Shown: one piece after another, positions 21,923 through 30,700 of the stretch
How the letters are laid out: the number at the start of each line of letters is the position of its first letter
Numbering within the stretch: the stretch's first letter is position 1
NCBI RefSeq assembly: GCF_029309905.1
Contig: NZ_JARBJP010000001.1
Coordinates: forward strand, 558,001-622,000
From: Brytella acorum
GTDB taxonomy: Bacteria; Pseudomonadota; Alphaproteobacteria; Acetobacterales; Acetobacteraceae
Direction: 5' to 3'
Length of the DNA: 64,000 nucleotides
The notes under the pieces: model-generated
What the model saw: only the letters and a program-made list of their open reading frames with translations
The model's database searches: none
What the model was told of the DNA's origin: nothing
Position numbers and translations under genes: made by a program

Positions 21923-22750
21923 ATGACCCGTATGAGCATGATGCCCAAGACTTCCGATCCGACGGCTGATGCGCAGGCGTCGGCTGCAGAGACCCCGCCG
22001 ACGGCGCTTGAGGTCCGCGATCTCAATTTCTACTACGGCACCAATCAGGCGCTGAAAAATATCAGCATCGACTATCAGCGTCGGCGTGTGACGGCGATGA
22101 TTGGCCCCTCAGGCTGTGGCAAATCCACGTTGCTGCGTGTCTTCAACCGCATGTACGATCTTTATCCAGGGCAGCGTGCGGAAGGGGAGGCCATTTTCGA
22201 TGGCGTCAACATACTTGACCGCTCTCTGGATCTGAACGTTCTGCGCTCTCGCATCGGCATGGTCTTCCAAAAGCCGACACCCTTTCCGATGTCGATCTAC
22301 GATAATATCGCGTTCGGCGTGCGCCTGCACGAAAAGCTGTCGCGTTCCGAGATGGACACGCGCGTCGAGGATGTTCTGACGCGCGTGGCGCTGTGGAAGG
22401 AAGTGCGAGACCGTCTTCGTTCGCCCGCCGCCGGCCTCTCGGGCGGGCAGCAGCAGCGCCTGTGCATCGCGCGCAGCATCGCGACGCGTCCGGAAATGCT
22501 CCTGCTGGACGAACCCACCTCGGCGCTCGACCCGATTTCGACGGCCCGAATCGAGGAGCTTCTCGACGAACTCAAGCAGGAGTTCACGATCGTGATCGTG
22601 ACGCATAATATGCAGCAGGCCGCGCGCTGCGCAGATCAGGTGGCGTTCTTCTATCTCGGCACGCTCGTTGAGGTGGACGCGGCAGACAGGATGTTCACCA
22701 ATCCGCGCGAAAAGCAGACGCAGGACTATATTACGGGCCGGTTCGGCTGA
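21923..22750 (+). CDS. pstB: Phosphate ABC transporter ATP-binding protein PstB
   Basis: Cytoplasmic ATPase that drives phosphate import. At 275 aa it has Walker [10 protein letters not shown] (about 57-65), the PstB-typical [16 protein letters not shown], the Q-loop [21 protein letters not shown], signature [15 protein letters not shown] (about 173) and Walker [13 protein letters not shown]. The C-terminal DYITGRFG is the usual PstB ending. The N-terminal 30 residues are a low-complexity lead-in that most homologues also have in variable length. The next gene, phoU, starts 39 bases on. Confidence 0.97.
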   Translation: MTRMSMMPKTSDPTADAQASAAETPPTALEVRDLNFYYGTNQALKNISIDYQRRRVTAMIGPSGCGKSTLLRVFNRMYDLYPGQRAEGEAIFDGVNILDRSLDLNVLRSRIGMVFQKPTPFPMSIYDNIAFGVRLHEKLSRSEMDTRVEDVLTRVALWKEVRDRLRSPAAGLSGGQQQRLCIARSIATRPEMLLLDEPTSALDPISTARIEELLDELKQEFTIVIVTHNMQQAARCADQVAFFYLGTLVEVDAADRMFTNPREKQTQDYITGRFG

Positions 22751-22789
22751 TTTTTAATACCTTGAATCCCGTAGTGGAGGATTGAGTCC

Positions 22790-23512
22790 ATGGCTCCGGA
22801 AGGCGTCCATACCGTCAAGAGCTACGAGCAGGAACTGAGTCGGCTGCGGGCTATGATGACCCGCATGGGCGGCATTGTCGAAAGCCAGGTCGCGCAGGCG
22901 ATTGCCGCTGTGACCGCGCAGGACGAAGATGCGGCCCGGGCTGCGCCTGGGCAGGACCCACAGGTCGACGCGCTCGAGCGGGATGTCGAAGGGCTGGCCA
23001 TCCGTCTTCTGGCATTGCGCAGCCCTATGGCGAGTGATCTGCGTGAGATCGTGGCGGCGCTCAAGATTACGGGCGACCTTGAGCGAATTGGCGATTATGC
23101 CAGTTCGATTGCCCGTCGCAGTACGCGTTTCGACCTCGCGGATAGCCGGATTTCGCTTTCCGGCCTGACGGCCATGGGGCGGCTGGTTCAGGAAAATCTG
23201 CGGCGCGCCATCGATGCGATCAGCCAGCAGGATCCGGAGCGTGCGCTGGAAGTCTGGCAGTCCGATCAGGGTGTCGATGAATATTACACCGCCATGTTCC
23301 GTGCGCTGGTGACCTACATGATGGAAGATCCGCGTAATATCGGACCGTGCACGCATCTTCTGTTCATCGCCAAAAACCTCGAGCGCATCGGGGACCACGC
23401 GACGAATATCGCTGAACGCGTCTATTACGCCGTGACGGGAGAAAACCTCCCGGCCTACCGTCCACGCGGAGGACTTGCTTCCGACGCCGCTGAAACGTCG
23501 GTCACGCGATGA
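22790..23512 (+). CDS. phoU: Phosphate transport system accessory regulator PhoU
   Basis: A 240-aa all-helical protein with two PhoU repeats; it relays the state of the Pst transporter to PhoR so that PhoB is silent when phosphate is plentiful. Seen: the metal-binding acidic signatures LKITGDLERIGDYASSIA (about 85-102, E/D-x-x-R-I-G-D) in repeat 1 and IAKNLERIGDHATNIAE (about 192-208) in repeat 2. The start follows GGAGG. It overlaps phoB by 4 bases, so sensor-relay and regulator are translationally coupled. Confidence 0.96.
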   Translation: MAPEGVHTVKSYEQELSRLRAMMTRMGGIVESQVAQAIAAVTAQDEDAARAAPGQDPQVDALERDVEGLAIRLLALRSPMASDLREIVAALKITGDLERIGDYASSIARRSTRFDLADSRISLSGLTAMGRLVQENLRRAIDAISQQDPERALEVWQSDQGVDEYYTAMFRALVTYMMEDPRNIGPCTHLLFIAKNLERIGDHATNIAERVYYAVTGENLPAYRPRGGLASDAAETSVTR

Positions 23513-24201
23513 ACCAGACTGCCGCACGTGTTCTGATCGTCGAGGACGATCCGGCCATTCAACTCATGTTGCGCTATAACCTTGAAAAACGCGGCTATGA
23601 AGTCACGGCGGTTTCTGACGGCGAAACGGCTTTGCAGGCTCTCGAACAGGCGCGTCCCGACGCGGCCGTGCTGGACTGGATGCTACCCGGTCTTTCCGGG
23701 CTCGAATTATGCCGTCGCATTCGTGCGACGCCCAGGTTGCGGGATCTGCCGGTGATCATGTTGACGGCCCGTTCCGACGAGCAGGACAGCATCCGCGGCC
23801 TGGACGGTGGCGCCGACGACTATATCGTCAAGCCTTGCAGCGTGGAAACGCTGGACGCGCGTCTCCGGGCCCTCCTGCGCCGGACTCAGGTCAGTTATGA
23901 CCTGCTGACTTTCGCCGATCTGCGACTGGATCCCGAGACGCATCGCGTGGAAAGGGCGGGGCGTCTGGTCACGCTCGGCCCGACGGAATTCCGTCTGCTT
24001 GAATTCTTTATGCGCAATCCCAAACGGGTGTTTTCCCGTGAGGATCTGCTTCAGCGGATCTGGGGGGAGAACATGCATGTGGAGCTGCGCACGATTGACG
24101 TGCATATCCGTCGTCTGAGACGCGCTGTGAACGCCGACGATGAGGCGGACTACATACGCACGGTTCGCTCCGCGGGCTATTCGCTCGACGATACTTACTG
24201 A
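23509..24201 (+). CDS. phoB: Phosphate regulon response regulator PhoB
   Basis: A 230-aa OmpR-type regulator. The receiver domain shows acidic residues 13-14, the phospho-acceptor Asp56 in VLDWMLPG, and Lys108 in YIVKPC; a C-terminal winged helix follows, with LTLGPTEFRLLEFFM-like sequence (here VTLGPTEFRLLEFFM) and RTIDVHIRRLRRAV. When phosphorylated by PhoR under phosphate starvation it binds PHO boxes such as the candidate upstream of pstC. The gene overlaps phoU and precedes phoR by 3 bases. Confidence 0.94.
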   Translation: MNQTAARVLIVEDDPAIQLMLRYNLEKRGYEVTAVSDGETALQALEQARPDAAVLDWMLPGLSGLELCRRIRATPRLRDLPVIMLTARSDEQDSIRGLDGGADDYIVKPCSVETLDARLRALLRRTQVSYDLLTFADLRLDPETHRVERAGRLVTLGPTEFRLLEFFMRNPKRVFSREDLLQRIWGENMHVELRTIDVHIRRLRRAVNADDEADYIRTVRSAGYSLDDTY

Positions 24202-24204
24202 TCC

Positions 24205-25365
24205 TTGCACACGCTCCTGGACATCGCGCTCGTTGCCGGGAGCTTCGTTATCGGCTGGGCGGTCCGTGCGTGGCGAGGGCAGAAGGGCCATGAAAAGAAA
24301 TTTCTGACGACGTCGCTCGTTGAGGATGGGCGCACGGTGGCTGCGTCTCCCATGCTGCCATCTGCCCTTGTGGAACTGATCCCGGTTCCCATCGTGCTGC
24401 TCGACATGGAAGGTCATCTTCGGCATGTCAACCGGACAGCGAAAGGGCTGTTTGGCGATTCGATCAACGCCGTGGTCCGGCATCCGGCCGCGCAGGCCGT
24501 GCTTGCGGGACTTCCACGCGAAATGATCGAGACGACCCTCCTGGAACTCGATGTTCCGGTGCGCCGCGTTGTGCGGGCTTCGTTCCGGCGGTGGGAAAAG
24601 TCAATGCGTGCTGTCGGGTGGGATTTTGACGGCGTGGTGATGGTCCTCGCCGATCATACGGAGGCCGCCGTCGTAGACCGTATCCGTACGGATTTCGTCG
24701 CGCATGCGAGTCATGAGCTGCGGACGCCTCTGGCGTCTCTGACGGGTTTCATCGAAACGCTCCAGGGACCGGCGGCGAACGACCCGGCGGCCCAACAGCA
24801 GTTTCTTGCCATCATGGCGGGTCAGGCGGCCCGTATGCAGCGTCTGATCGACAGGCTTCTCTATCTCTCGCGCGTCCAGAGGCTGGAACACACCCGCCCG
24901 CAGCAGATGGTGTCAGCCGGTGACATAACCGATCGGGTTCTCGAAGAAACCTGCGTCATGATGCGGAACGCCGATGCGAGCCTCACCGTCGAAGCACCGG
25001 AAGACGATATTTTTTTCCCGGCCGATGAGGACCAGATCGTGCAGGTTCTCCTGAATCTCACGGAAAATGCCGTGAAATATGGTGGCTCTGGCGTCGCGAT
25101 CACGCTCTCGGCGCAGCCTTCGAAGCGGGGAGGTGTCGTGTTTGCGGTCGTGGATGATGGAGAAGGGATTGAGCCCGACCATATTCCAAGGCTCACCGAG
25201 CGGTTCTACCGTGTCGAGAAGCGAGGGAAAGTGAGCCCCGAGGGCACCGGCCTTGGCCTGTCCATCGTCAAGCACGTGGTCGATCGTCATGGAGGGCGTC
25301 TGACGATCGACAGCGCGCCCGGTCGGGGGACGCGCTGTTCGGTCTGGTTTCCGCCCGCCGCCTGA
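24205..25365 (+). CDS. phoR: Phosphate regulon sensor histidine kinase PhoR
   Basis: A 386-aa membrane-bound kinase/phosphatase for PhoB. Seen: one N-terminal hydrophobic segment (about 4-22), a PAS-like region (LVELIPVPIVLLDMEGHLRHVN, about 55-76), the HisKA box HASHELRTPLASLTGF with His170, the N box LLNLTENAVKYG, and G boxes DDGEGI and GTGLGLSIVKHVV. It has no periplasmic sensing domain, normal for PhoR. The start is a TTG 3 bases after phoB. No ATG in the first 40 codons would keep the membrane segment, so I accept TTG with some doubt. Confidence 0.9.
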   Translation: MHTLLDIALVAGSFVIGWAVRAWRGQKGHEKKFLTTSLVEDGRTVAASPMLPSALVELIPVPIVLLDMEGHLRHVNRTAKGLFGDSINAVVRHPAAQAVLAGLPREMIETTLLELDVPVRRVVRASFRRWEKSMRAVGWDFDGVVMVLADHTEAAVVDRIRTDFVAHASHELRTPLASLTGFIETLQGPAANDPAAQQQFLAIMAGQAARMQRLIDRLLYLSRVQRLEHTRPQQMVSAGDITDRVLEETCVMMRNADASLTVEAPEDDIFFPADEDQIVQVLLNLTENAVKYGGSGVAITLSAQPSKRGGVVFAVVDDGEGIEPDHIPRLTERFYRVEKRGKVSPEGTGLGLSIVKHVVDRHGGRLTIDSAPGRGTRCSVWFPPAA

Positions 25366-25388
25366 GGCGATATCTTCAGGAAGCGTCT

Positions 25389-26771
25389 TCAGGCGTGCCA
25401 GACCGTCTTGACGTTCATGAACTCATACAGACCCCACTCCGTCAGTTCCCGTCCAAATCCGCTTTCCTTGATGCCACCGATCGGCAGGTGAGGATCGGAG
25501 GCGGAAATACGGTTGATGAAAACGCCGCCCGCTTCGATCCGCCTCGCCAGCCGGGTGGCCTGGTCTTCATCCCGTGTCCAGAGGCTGGCGCATAGACCGT
25601 AACGACTGTCATTGGCCAGCTCGATGGCATGATCGGCATTGCGAGCGCTGATGATCGAAGCGACCGGACCGAAAAGCTCGTCCGTGAAGGGAGTCATCCC
25701 CTGCGTAATATTCCCAAGTACTGTCGGCTGGTACCAGGCGCCAGGCCGATTGAGGGGAAAGCCTCCCGCAAGCAGGGTGGCGCCCTCGCTCAGGGCGTGC
25801 TCGACCTGTCTGTGCAGGGTGTCCCGAAGGTCGATACGGGCCATCGGTCCGATGAAACAGCCTTCGTCCATCGGATCCCGCGGTTCAAGGTCTTTCACGG
25901 CCGCCACGAAATCTCTGGTGAACCGGTCTCGCACGCTGTCTTCGACAATGATTCGCTTGGCGGCGATACAGACCTGACCACAGTTGCTGAAACGAGATGA
26001 AACCGCCGCTTTGACCGTGACATCGAGATCAGCGTCCGCCAGCACGATGAAAGGATCGGCGCCCCCGAGTTCGAGGACCGATTTCTTGATGTTGCGTCCT
26101 GCCAGTTGTGCAAGGGCCTGACCGGCGCGCACGCTCCCGGTCACGCTGACGCCTACGATCCGCGTATCAGCAAGGGCTGTGGCGCATTGTTCTTTCGTGA
26201 GGTTGGCGACAGCGAAAGCGCGGGAAAAACCAGTCTTTTCCGCGAGTTTCTGAAGAAGGGCACCGCAGCCCATCGTATTTTCAGCGGGTTTGACGAGAAA
26301 GAAATTTCCGCCTGTGGTGATCGGCACGGCTGCGCGGAGGATCTGCCAGTAGGGGAAGTTCCAGGGCATCACGCCGAGAACGACACCGAGAGGCTCGTAA
26401 GCGAGATGAGCCTTGCCCGATGGGACCGGCACGGGTCTGTCGGCCAGAAGCTGCGGCGCGCGCTCGACATACCAGTCGATCACGGCGGCGCATTTGTCGA
26501 TTTCTCCTCCGGCCGAGGCGATGGTCTTGCCCATCTCAAGCGTGGCTTCGCGCGCAAGGGCGTCGCGTTCCGTGCGCAGACCATCCGCAAAGCGACGCAG
26601 GATCTCCAGTCGCTCGGCCAACGGGGTCGCGCGCCATGCAATAAACCGAGTATGCGAGTCGGCGAGCAATTCCTTGAGATCGCCGTCGGGCACAAACGGG
26701 TGGAACGCGAAGGTCTCGCCAGTGGCCGGATTGACGCTTGAGGTGCCGTTCCGTTCGATCTGCGGGTTCAT
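25389..26771 (-). CDS. NAD(P)-dependent succinate-semialdehyde dehydrogenase (Sad/YneI-like)
   Basis: A 460-aa aldehyde dehydrogenase that oxidises an aldehyde, most likely succinate semialdehyde, to the acid. Seen: the NPATGE start typical of the Sad/GabD group, Asn138 in MPWNFP, the catalytic base Glu234 in LELGGADPF and the nucleophile Cys268 in NCGQVCIAAKR. The overall pattern (VTGSVRAG, GPMARIDLRDTLH) is closer to E. coli Sad/YneI than to GabD. It is downstream of a small secreted-protein gene on the same strand (48-bp gap) and converges on phoR with only 23 bases between stops. Confidence 0.88.
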   Translation of the reverse strand: MNPQIERNGTSSVNPATGETFAFHPFVPDGDLKELLADSHTRFIAWRATPLAERLEILRRFADGLRTERDALAREATLEMGKTIASAGGEIDKCAAVIDWYVERAPQLLADRPVPVPSGKAHLAYEPLGVVLGVMPWNFPYWQILRAAVPITTGGNFFLVKPAENTMGCGALLQKLAEKTGFSRAFAVANLTKEQCATALADTRIVGVSVTGSVRAGQALAQLAGRNIKKSVLELGGADPFIVLADADLDVTVKAAVSSRFSNCGQVCIAAKRIIVEDSVRDRFTRDFVAAVKDLEPRDPMDEGCFIGPMARIDLRDTLHRQVEHALSEGATLLAGGFPLNRPGAWYQPTVLGNITQGMTPFTDELFGPVASIISARNADHAIELANDSRYGLCASLWTRDEDQATRLARRIEAGGVFINRISASDPHLPIGGIKESGFGRELTEWGLYEFMNVKTVWHA

Positions 26772-26819
26772 GATATCGTGCCTCTTTGATTTCCGGGCTG
26801 CGGCGGCGAAAGAAAGCCC

Positions 26820-27305
26820 TCAGGGATGGCCTGGATCAGCCTGCTCATTCAGATCCGTCACGCCATTTCCCGGCGCGCCCATATAAGTATGGTAAACACC
26901 GTTCGTATATGAAGGTCTCACAGGCGCGTTAAATTTGACCGGAATCCCAAAGATGGAAAAATGCGAGGGGGCGTCATTGGGGATATTCGTGGACTGGTGT
27001 GCCTCATTGCCCGGCAGATCGGGATTCTCGCGACGACGCACGACGTTGCTGTAGGAGTAAAGGCTCGTTGTCGTATCGTCGATCGTCGTGTAGCCGTCCG
27101 GGGGCGGCGGGGCGCCGCCGTCAGGCAGCGCGACCATCTGGGCCGGTGTAAGCGGTTTTCTGGCGTCACCCGACGCCGCTGACGGTGCGTTGCTCGGTGC
27201 TGCGAGAGCCGAAGGCGCACTGATGGCCAGAACCATTGCAACGGCCAGCATGCCAGGACGTTTCTGTCCTGAACACATGCGCGGAACTGTGGGAATGAGG
27301 CTCAT
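26820..27305 (-). CDS. Small secreted protein of unknown function
   Basis: 161 aa. A basic start is followed by a hydrophobic signal peptide (MLAVAMVLAISAPSALA, about 24-40) that ends at an Ala-x-Ala type site. The mature part is polar with a proline run (PDGGAPPPPDGYTTIDD) and a tyrosine/asparagine-rich middle (SLYSYSNVVRRRENPDLPG), and contains no cysteine. I recognise no family. I chose the ATG preceded by GAGGAG; the frame is open 177 bases further up but with poor protein-like sequence. It lies upstream of, and on the same strand as, the semialdehyde dehydrogenase gene. Confidence 0.7.
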   Translation of the reverse strand: MSLIPTVPRMCSGQKRPGMLAVAMVLAISAPSALAAPSNAPSAASGDARKPLTPAQMVALPDGGAPPPPDGYTTIDDTTTSLYSYSNVVRRRENPDLPGNEAHQSTNIPNDAPSHFSIFGIPVKFNAPVRPSYTNGVYHTYMGAPGNGVTDLNEQADPGHP

Positions 27306-27546
27306 GGGGCGTCTCCTCTTCGATTGCCGGACACGCACTCCATATTGGCGAAGGAGGCGGCAGCCCGTCCTGAATTGTGAGCTTAGGGCTCCAAATATGA
27401 TGGCACGAACTGTCTTTAAAACCACCCTGCGCGATAACAGGTGCGCTTCTGACATGAAGCTGTCGATGCACTTGCCATGCAAATGCCCGTGAGTCAGACA
27501 CTTGACGCAAGACTGGCCGTCTCATGAACAGAAGGACGAGAATACC

Positions 27547-28392
27547 ATGTCATCCAAGAACGAGTCGTCTGCTTCGACGACGGGCACGCTGACCAGCGCG
27601 ATTTCTCCGCTCATGCTGGATAGCGAATCGCTTTCCCAGCTTCAGGCCGTGCTCGCGCAGGTTGAGCAGGGGCGCGGCGTACTCGTGCGTCTGGCCGATC
27701 TGATGGGCGGAGCGGTGGGGCAGGCAGCAAAAGTCGGCCTCAAGAGCATCGGGCTTGCACCGGGTATCCAGATGAAACTTCAGGGGCTCGCCGAAGCGGC
27801 GATCTCGCGCGCATTCGACGTTGCGATTCTGGGCGTGAGGTCCTCCGCGCCGACGGAGAAATCGCCCTGGCGCGACCATGCGAGCCAGGCCGCCGTGGTC
27901 GTTTCGGGGGCTCTGGGAGGATTTGGCGGTCTGATTGGTCTCGGTCCGGATGTGAGTTTCACGACCCTGACGATCATGCGGGAGATCGCCCGAATTGCTC
28001 AGGAAGAGGGTGAGGATCTGTCAGACGAGGACACGCGTCGGGCCTGTCTTGAGGTTTTCGCGCTACGGAGTTTTCCTCTCGGGCGAGTCGGAGAAGAGAG
28101 TGAGCTTGGCTTCTTTTCCGCGCGTGCCCTGCTGAGGGGACGTCCCGTGGTCATGCTGATCGCCGAGGTCGCCTCGCATTACGGCATCGGCCTGTCACGT
28201 AAATTTGCGCTCCAGATGATGCCGGTGGCGGGAGCGTTATGTGGGGCATCGCTCAACGCGGCGTTTCTGGCGCATTACAGGGCGCTCGCCCGAGCCCATT
28301 TCACGATCCGTCGACTGGAGCGCCAGCATGGTCCGATGGTGCGCGAAACGGCCTCGCATATGCGTGAACACCCGGCATCCGCCGAGGTTTGA
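27547..28392 (+). CDS. EcsC-family protein
   Basis: A 281-aa protein with the Pfam EcsC layout: LVRLADLMGGAVGQAAKVG and an alpha-helical core, then a glycine-rich stretch GALGGFGGLIGLGPDVSFT (about 120-138), TLTIMREIARIAQEEGEDL, and a C-terminal hydrophobic helix MMPVAGALCGASLNAAFLAHYR (about 225-246). EcsC is named from the Bacillus ecs operon, but its biochemical role is unknown. The glycine-rich segments suggest membrane association. The start follows AAGGACGAG. It converges on a 54-aa membrane-protein gene, with which it shares a hairpin. Confidence 0.85.
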   Translation: MSSKNESSASTTGTLTSAISPLMLDSESLSQLQAVLAQVEQGRGVLVRLADLMGGAVGQAAKVGLKSIGLAPGIQMKLQGLAEAAISRAFDVAILGVRSSAPTEKSPWRDHASQAAVVVSGALGGFGGLIGLGPDVSFTTLTIMREIARIAQEEGEDLSDEDTRRACLEVFALRSFPLGRVGEESELGFFSARALLRGRPVVMLIAEVASHYGIGLSRKFALQMMPVAGALCGASLNAAFLAHYRALARAHFTIRRLERQHGPMVRETASHMREHPASAEV

Positions 28393-28397
28393 GAATG

Positions 28398-28424
28398 GGT
28401 CAGTCGGAAAAACGCCGACTGACC
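28398..28424. terminator. Perfect bidirectional hairpin between EcsC gene and 54-aa gene
   Basis: GGTCAGTCGG (28398-28407) and CCGACTGACC (28415-28424) form a perfect 10-bp stem with a 7-base loop AAAAACG (CGTTTTT on the other strand). It starts 5 bases past the ecsC-family stop. On the minus strand the last seven codons and the stop of the 54-aa gene lie inside it. It is probably a shared terminator or 3'-end protector. Confidence 0.65.
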
Positions 28425-28564
28425 AGATCATAGAGACCGCCGATCACGAGGCAGATCGAGAAGATGGCGACCAGCGTGAACGACAGTCCCCGCATGTGTG
28501 GAGCGACGACTGCCAGCAGGGCTGAGAGCAGGATTGTGATCGCATAAAGAAAACTAACGGGCAT
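28400..28564 (-). CDS. 54-aa two-helix membrane protein
   Basis: A short frame encodes MPVSFLYAITILLSALLAVV followed by a polar turn (APHMRG), a second hydrophobic stretch (LSFTLVAIFSICLVIGGLY) and a basic tail (DLVSRRFSD). The two transmembrane helices, positive C-terminus and an AAGGCAGGA ribosome-binding region 9 to 16 bases before the ATG make it a credible small inner-membrane protein. It is divergent from aat (66-bp gap) and convergent with the EcsC-family gene. I recognise no family. The stop codon is inside a perfect hairpin. Confidence 0.7.
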   Translation of the reverse strand: MPVSFLYAITILLSALLAVVAPHMRGLSFTLVAIFSICLVIGGLYDLVSRRFSD

Positions 28565-28630
28565 ATTGGTGATGTCCTGCCTTGACGAGATGAATTGCTA
28601 CCATGTGAGTCATCGCGGGGGAATGCGCGA

Positions 28631-29290
28631 ATGGAACTGACGCCCGATCTCCTGATTCGTGCCTATCGTGCCGGGATTTTTCCGATGGCGCCCGATCGTG
28701 ATAGTGCGGAGATCGACTGGTACCGTCCTGAAATGCGTGGCGTTATCCCGCTTGAGGCATTCCATCTTCCACGAAGGCTGGAGCGGGTCGTTCTGGCCGG
28801 TCGGCTGAGGGTCTCCTCTGACGAGGCGTTCGAAGATGTGATGGATGGCTGCGCGGAGGCTGGTCCGGGGCGGGAGACGACCTGGATCAGTGGATCGATT
28901 CGGGGGGCTTACAAGGCGCTGCAAACCCAGGGACATGCGCATTCCGTCGAGGTGTGGGACGGCGACAGCCTTGTCGGCGGCTTGTATGGCGTCTCGCTCG
29001 GAGGAGCGTTTTTCGGCGAAAGCATGTTCAGTCGACAGGCGAACACGTCCAAAATCGCGCTTGTTCATCTCGTCGCGGGATTGCGACAGGCGGGTTTCAT
29101 GCTGCTGGATACGCAATGGGCAACGGCTCATCTGGCGCAGTTCGGCGCGGTGGAGATTGATGCTTTGTCATATGATCGCTTGCTCCGACGGGCGGTCGCG
29201 TTGAATGTAGGGTGGCGCGGTGACGTCGCGCTGCAGGCGCTTGCTCAGGAGATCCGCTCCATGCGCGAGACGCCGGTCGAGGGATCGTAA
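28631..29290 (+). CDS. aat: Leucyl/phenylalanyl-tRNA--protein transferase
   Basis: Adds Leu or Phe to N-terminal Arg/Lys of proteins, marking them for ClpAP degradation (N-end rule). At 219 aa, seen: LTPDLLIRAYRAGIFPMA at the N-terminus, WYRPEMRGVIPLEAFHLPR, the family block WISGSIRGAYKALQTQGHAHSVE (about 91-113) and GGLYGVSLGGAFFGESMFS (about 117-135), then LLDTQWATAHLAQFGA. I chose the ATG giving MELTPDLL; an upstream in-frame ATG would add 12 atypical residues. Confidence 0.96.
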   Translation: MELTPDLLIRAYRAGIFPMAPDRDSAEIDWYRPEMRGVIPLEAFHLPRRLERVVLAGRLRVSSDEAFEDVMDGCAEAGPGRETTWISGSIRGAYKALQTQGHAHSVEVWDGDSLVGGLYGVSLGGAFFGESMFSRQANTSKIALVHLVAGLRQAGFMLLDTQWATAHLAQFGAVEIDALSYDRLLRRAVALNVGWRGDVALQALAQEIRSMRETPVEGS

Positions 29291-29301
29291 GGAGACACGA
29301 A

Positions 29302-29934
29302 ATGCGCAACGCGTACGCGATTTTCGCCGTTCTGGGCCTGTCTTCGGGCCTGTTTGCGGCAGCGCGGGCCGATACGGCTCTCCATCCGCCGCTGGCACCC
29401 ACCCGCGATGCGACGGTCAACTACATCACGCAGATGAAAGGGAAAGCGGACAGTCAGAAAGTGACGGTATCCTTTTCCAGGAACGGTGACCGGATGAGAA
29501 GCGAGCCGAATGACGGGTCGGCGGCGATCATTCTGGACCGGCCGGCGCAGCTTGTGACGATGGTCGTCACCAAGCCGAAGATATACATGCAGTTCAAGCC
29601 CGCCGGGGGGCTGAGCAGCCCGTTTCTTCTGTCTCTGGCGATGCACTTCACGCCGGAGGGGGACGACGTCGTCGCGGGGACGCCCTGTCACAAATGGGCG
29701 ATTGCATCCGACAAGGGGCATGGCAACGCCTGTGTGACGGATGACGGCATTATCCTGAGCGAAGATGGCGTCGATGCGGATGGTCAGGAGGGAAAACTCG
29801 TCGCCCAGAAGATCGATTACGCGCCCATCGACCCCGCGATTTTCCAGCCTCCCGCCGGTTATGAGCAGATCAGGGGCAAGATGCCCCTGCCGCATGGCAA
29901 TCATGCCGTCGGAGCCGCCGTCACTCATCCATGA
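29302..29934 (+). CDS. Secreted DUF4412-like protein, first of a paralogous pair
   Basis: 210 aa with a clear signal peptide (about 1-23, ending AAARADT). The mature part is a beta-rich domain: VNYITQMKGKADSQKVTVSF, a glycine/aspartate turn, then GDDVVAGTPCHKWAIASD and NACVTDDGIILSEDGV. The two cysteines in the C-terminal half (AGTPCHKW, NACVTD) probably form a disulfide. The layout resembles DUF4412 periplasmic proteins of unknown function. It overlaps the next gene (ATGA), whose product shares the same C-terminal pattern, so the two look like a local duplication. Confidence 0.75.
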   Translation: MRNAYAIFAVLGLSSGLFAAARADTALHPPLAPTRDATVNYITQMKGKADSQKVTVSFSRNGDRMRSEPNDGSAAIILDRPAQLVTMVVTKPKIYMQFKPAGGLSSPFLLSLAMHFTPEGDDVVAGTPCHKWAIASDKGHGNACVTDDGIILSEDGVDADGQEGKLVAQKIDYAPIDPAIFQPPAGYEQIRGKMPLPHGNHAVGAAVTHP

Positions 29935-30563
29935 GCCGTTCTTCAGCCAGGCCGCTTGCGAAGCTCGCGATCACAGTTCTTGTGATGACCACCGCCATGA
30001 TCGCGGGACATCCTGATCGCGCCCATGCGGAGGCCTCGGCGCCCTTCGTGACACCGGCCCAGGACACGGACATTCGCTACGAGGTCACCAACCCGGCAGG
30101 GGCGGCGATGCATCAGCGGATGCGCTGGCAGGTGGCGAATCTGCGTCAGCGTCTTGAGCCGGGAGACGGCGAGGGTGCGGACCAGACGCCCACGGCTTAC
30201 GTGGTGACAAATTATAAAACCGGACAGGCCGCCATGGTCGATCCCGCCCACCACATGGTTTTGGACGGGGCTGTCCCTCTGGAGGATTTCGCGCCGCCAG
30301 GGACCCCTGCGAAGGGGAACTGGAAGAAAGGCGGCCCTGAAGTCATCGCGGGACTGGCATGCACGGATTGGAGTGGCCGGGATCTCAACGGCCAGGAAAC
30401 CGCCTTCTGCTACACGCCCGACGGCGTACTGCTCGGTTCGAGTCGGGACGGGAAGCCCCTTGTCCGGGCGCTGAGCGTTCGTCATGAAGCCGTGCCGGAC
30501 GCGGTTTTCATAATTCCGGCAGGTTTCAGGCATGTATCGCAGCCCCGGGGGGCGGCGCCGTAA
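29931..30563 (+). CDS. Secreted DUF4412-like protein, second of a paralogous pair
   Basis: 210 aa, signal peptide about residues 1-33 (hydrophobic AITVLVMTTAMIAG, ending DRAHAEA). The mature region starts DTDIRYEVTNPAGAAMHQRM and carries GPEVIAGLACTDWSGRD and ETAFCYTPDGVLLGSS, which align with the AGTPCHKW and NACVTDDGIILSE segments of the preceding protein, including both cysteines. The start codon overlaps the previous stop, so the pair is translationally coupled and both products probably act together in the periplasm. The function is unknown. Confidence 0.75.
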   Translation: MSRSSARPLAKLAITVLVMTTAMIAGHPDRAHAEASAPFVTPAQDTDIRYEVTNPAGAAMHQRMRWQVANLRQRLEPGDGEGADQTPTAYVVTNYKTGQAAMVDPAHHMVLDGAVPLEDFAPPGTPAKGNWKKGGPEVIAGLACTDWSGRDLNGQETAFCYTPDGVLLGSSRDGKPLVRALSVRHEAVPDAVFIIPAGFRHVSQPRGAAP

Positions 30564-30700
30564 CGCCCAACAGGACAGGCCCCGTCTCAATTCGGGCGGG
30601 TTTGCGGCGAGGCTCTCCTGATTCTGGACATGATGCGCGAGGAAAATCATCATGTTGCGGCTCTTCCTGAGTCGCAGAGCCCTATCGAATGGAGGCTTTC

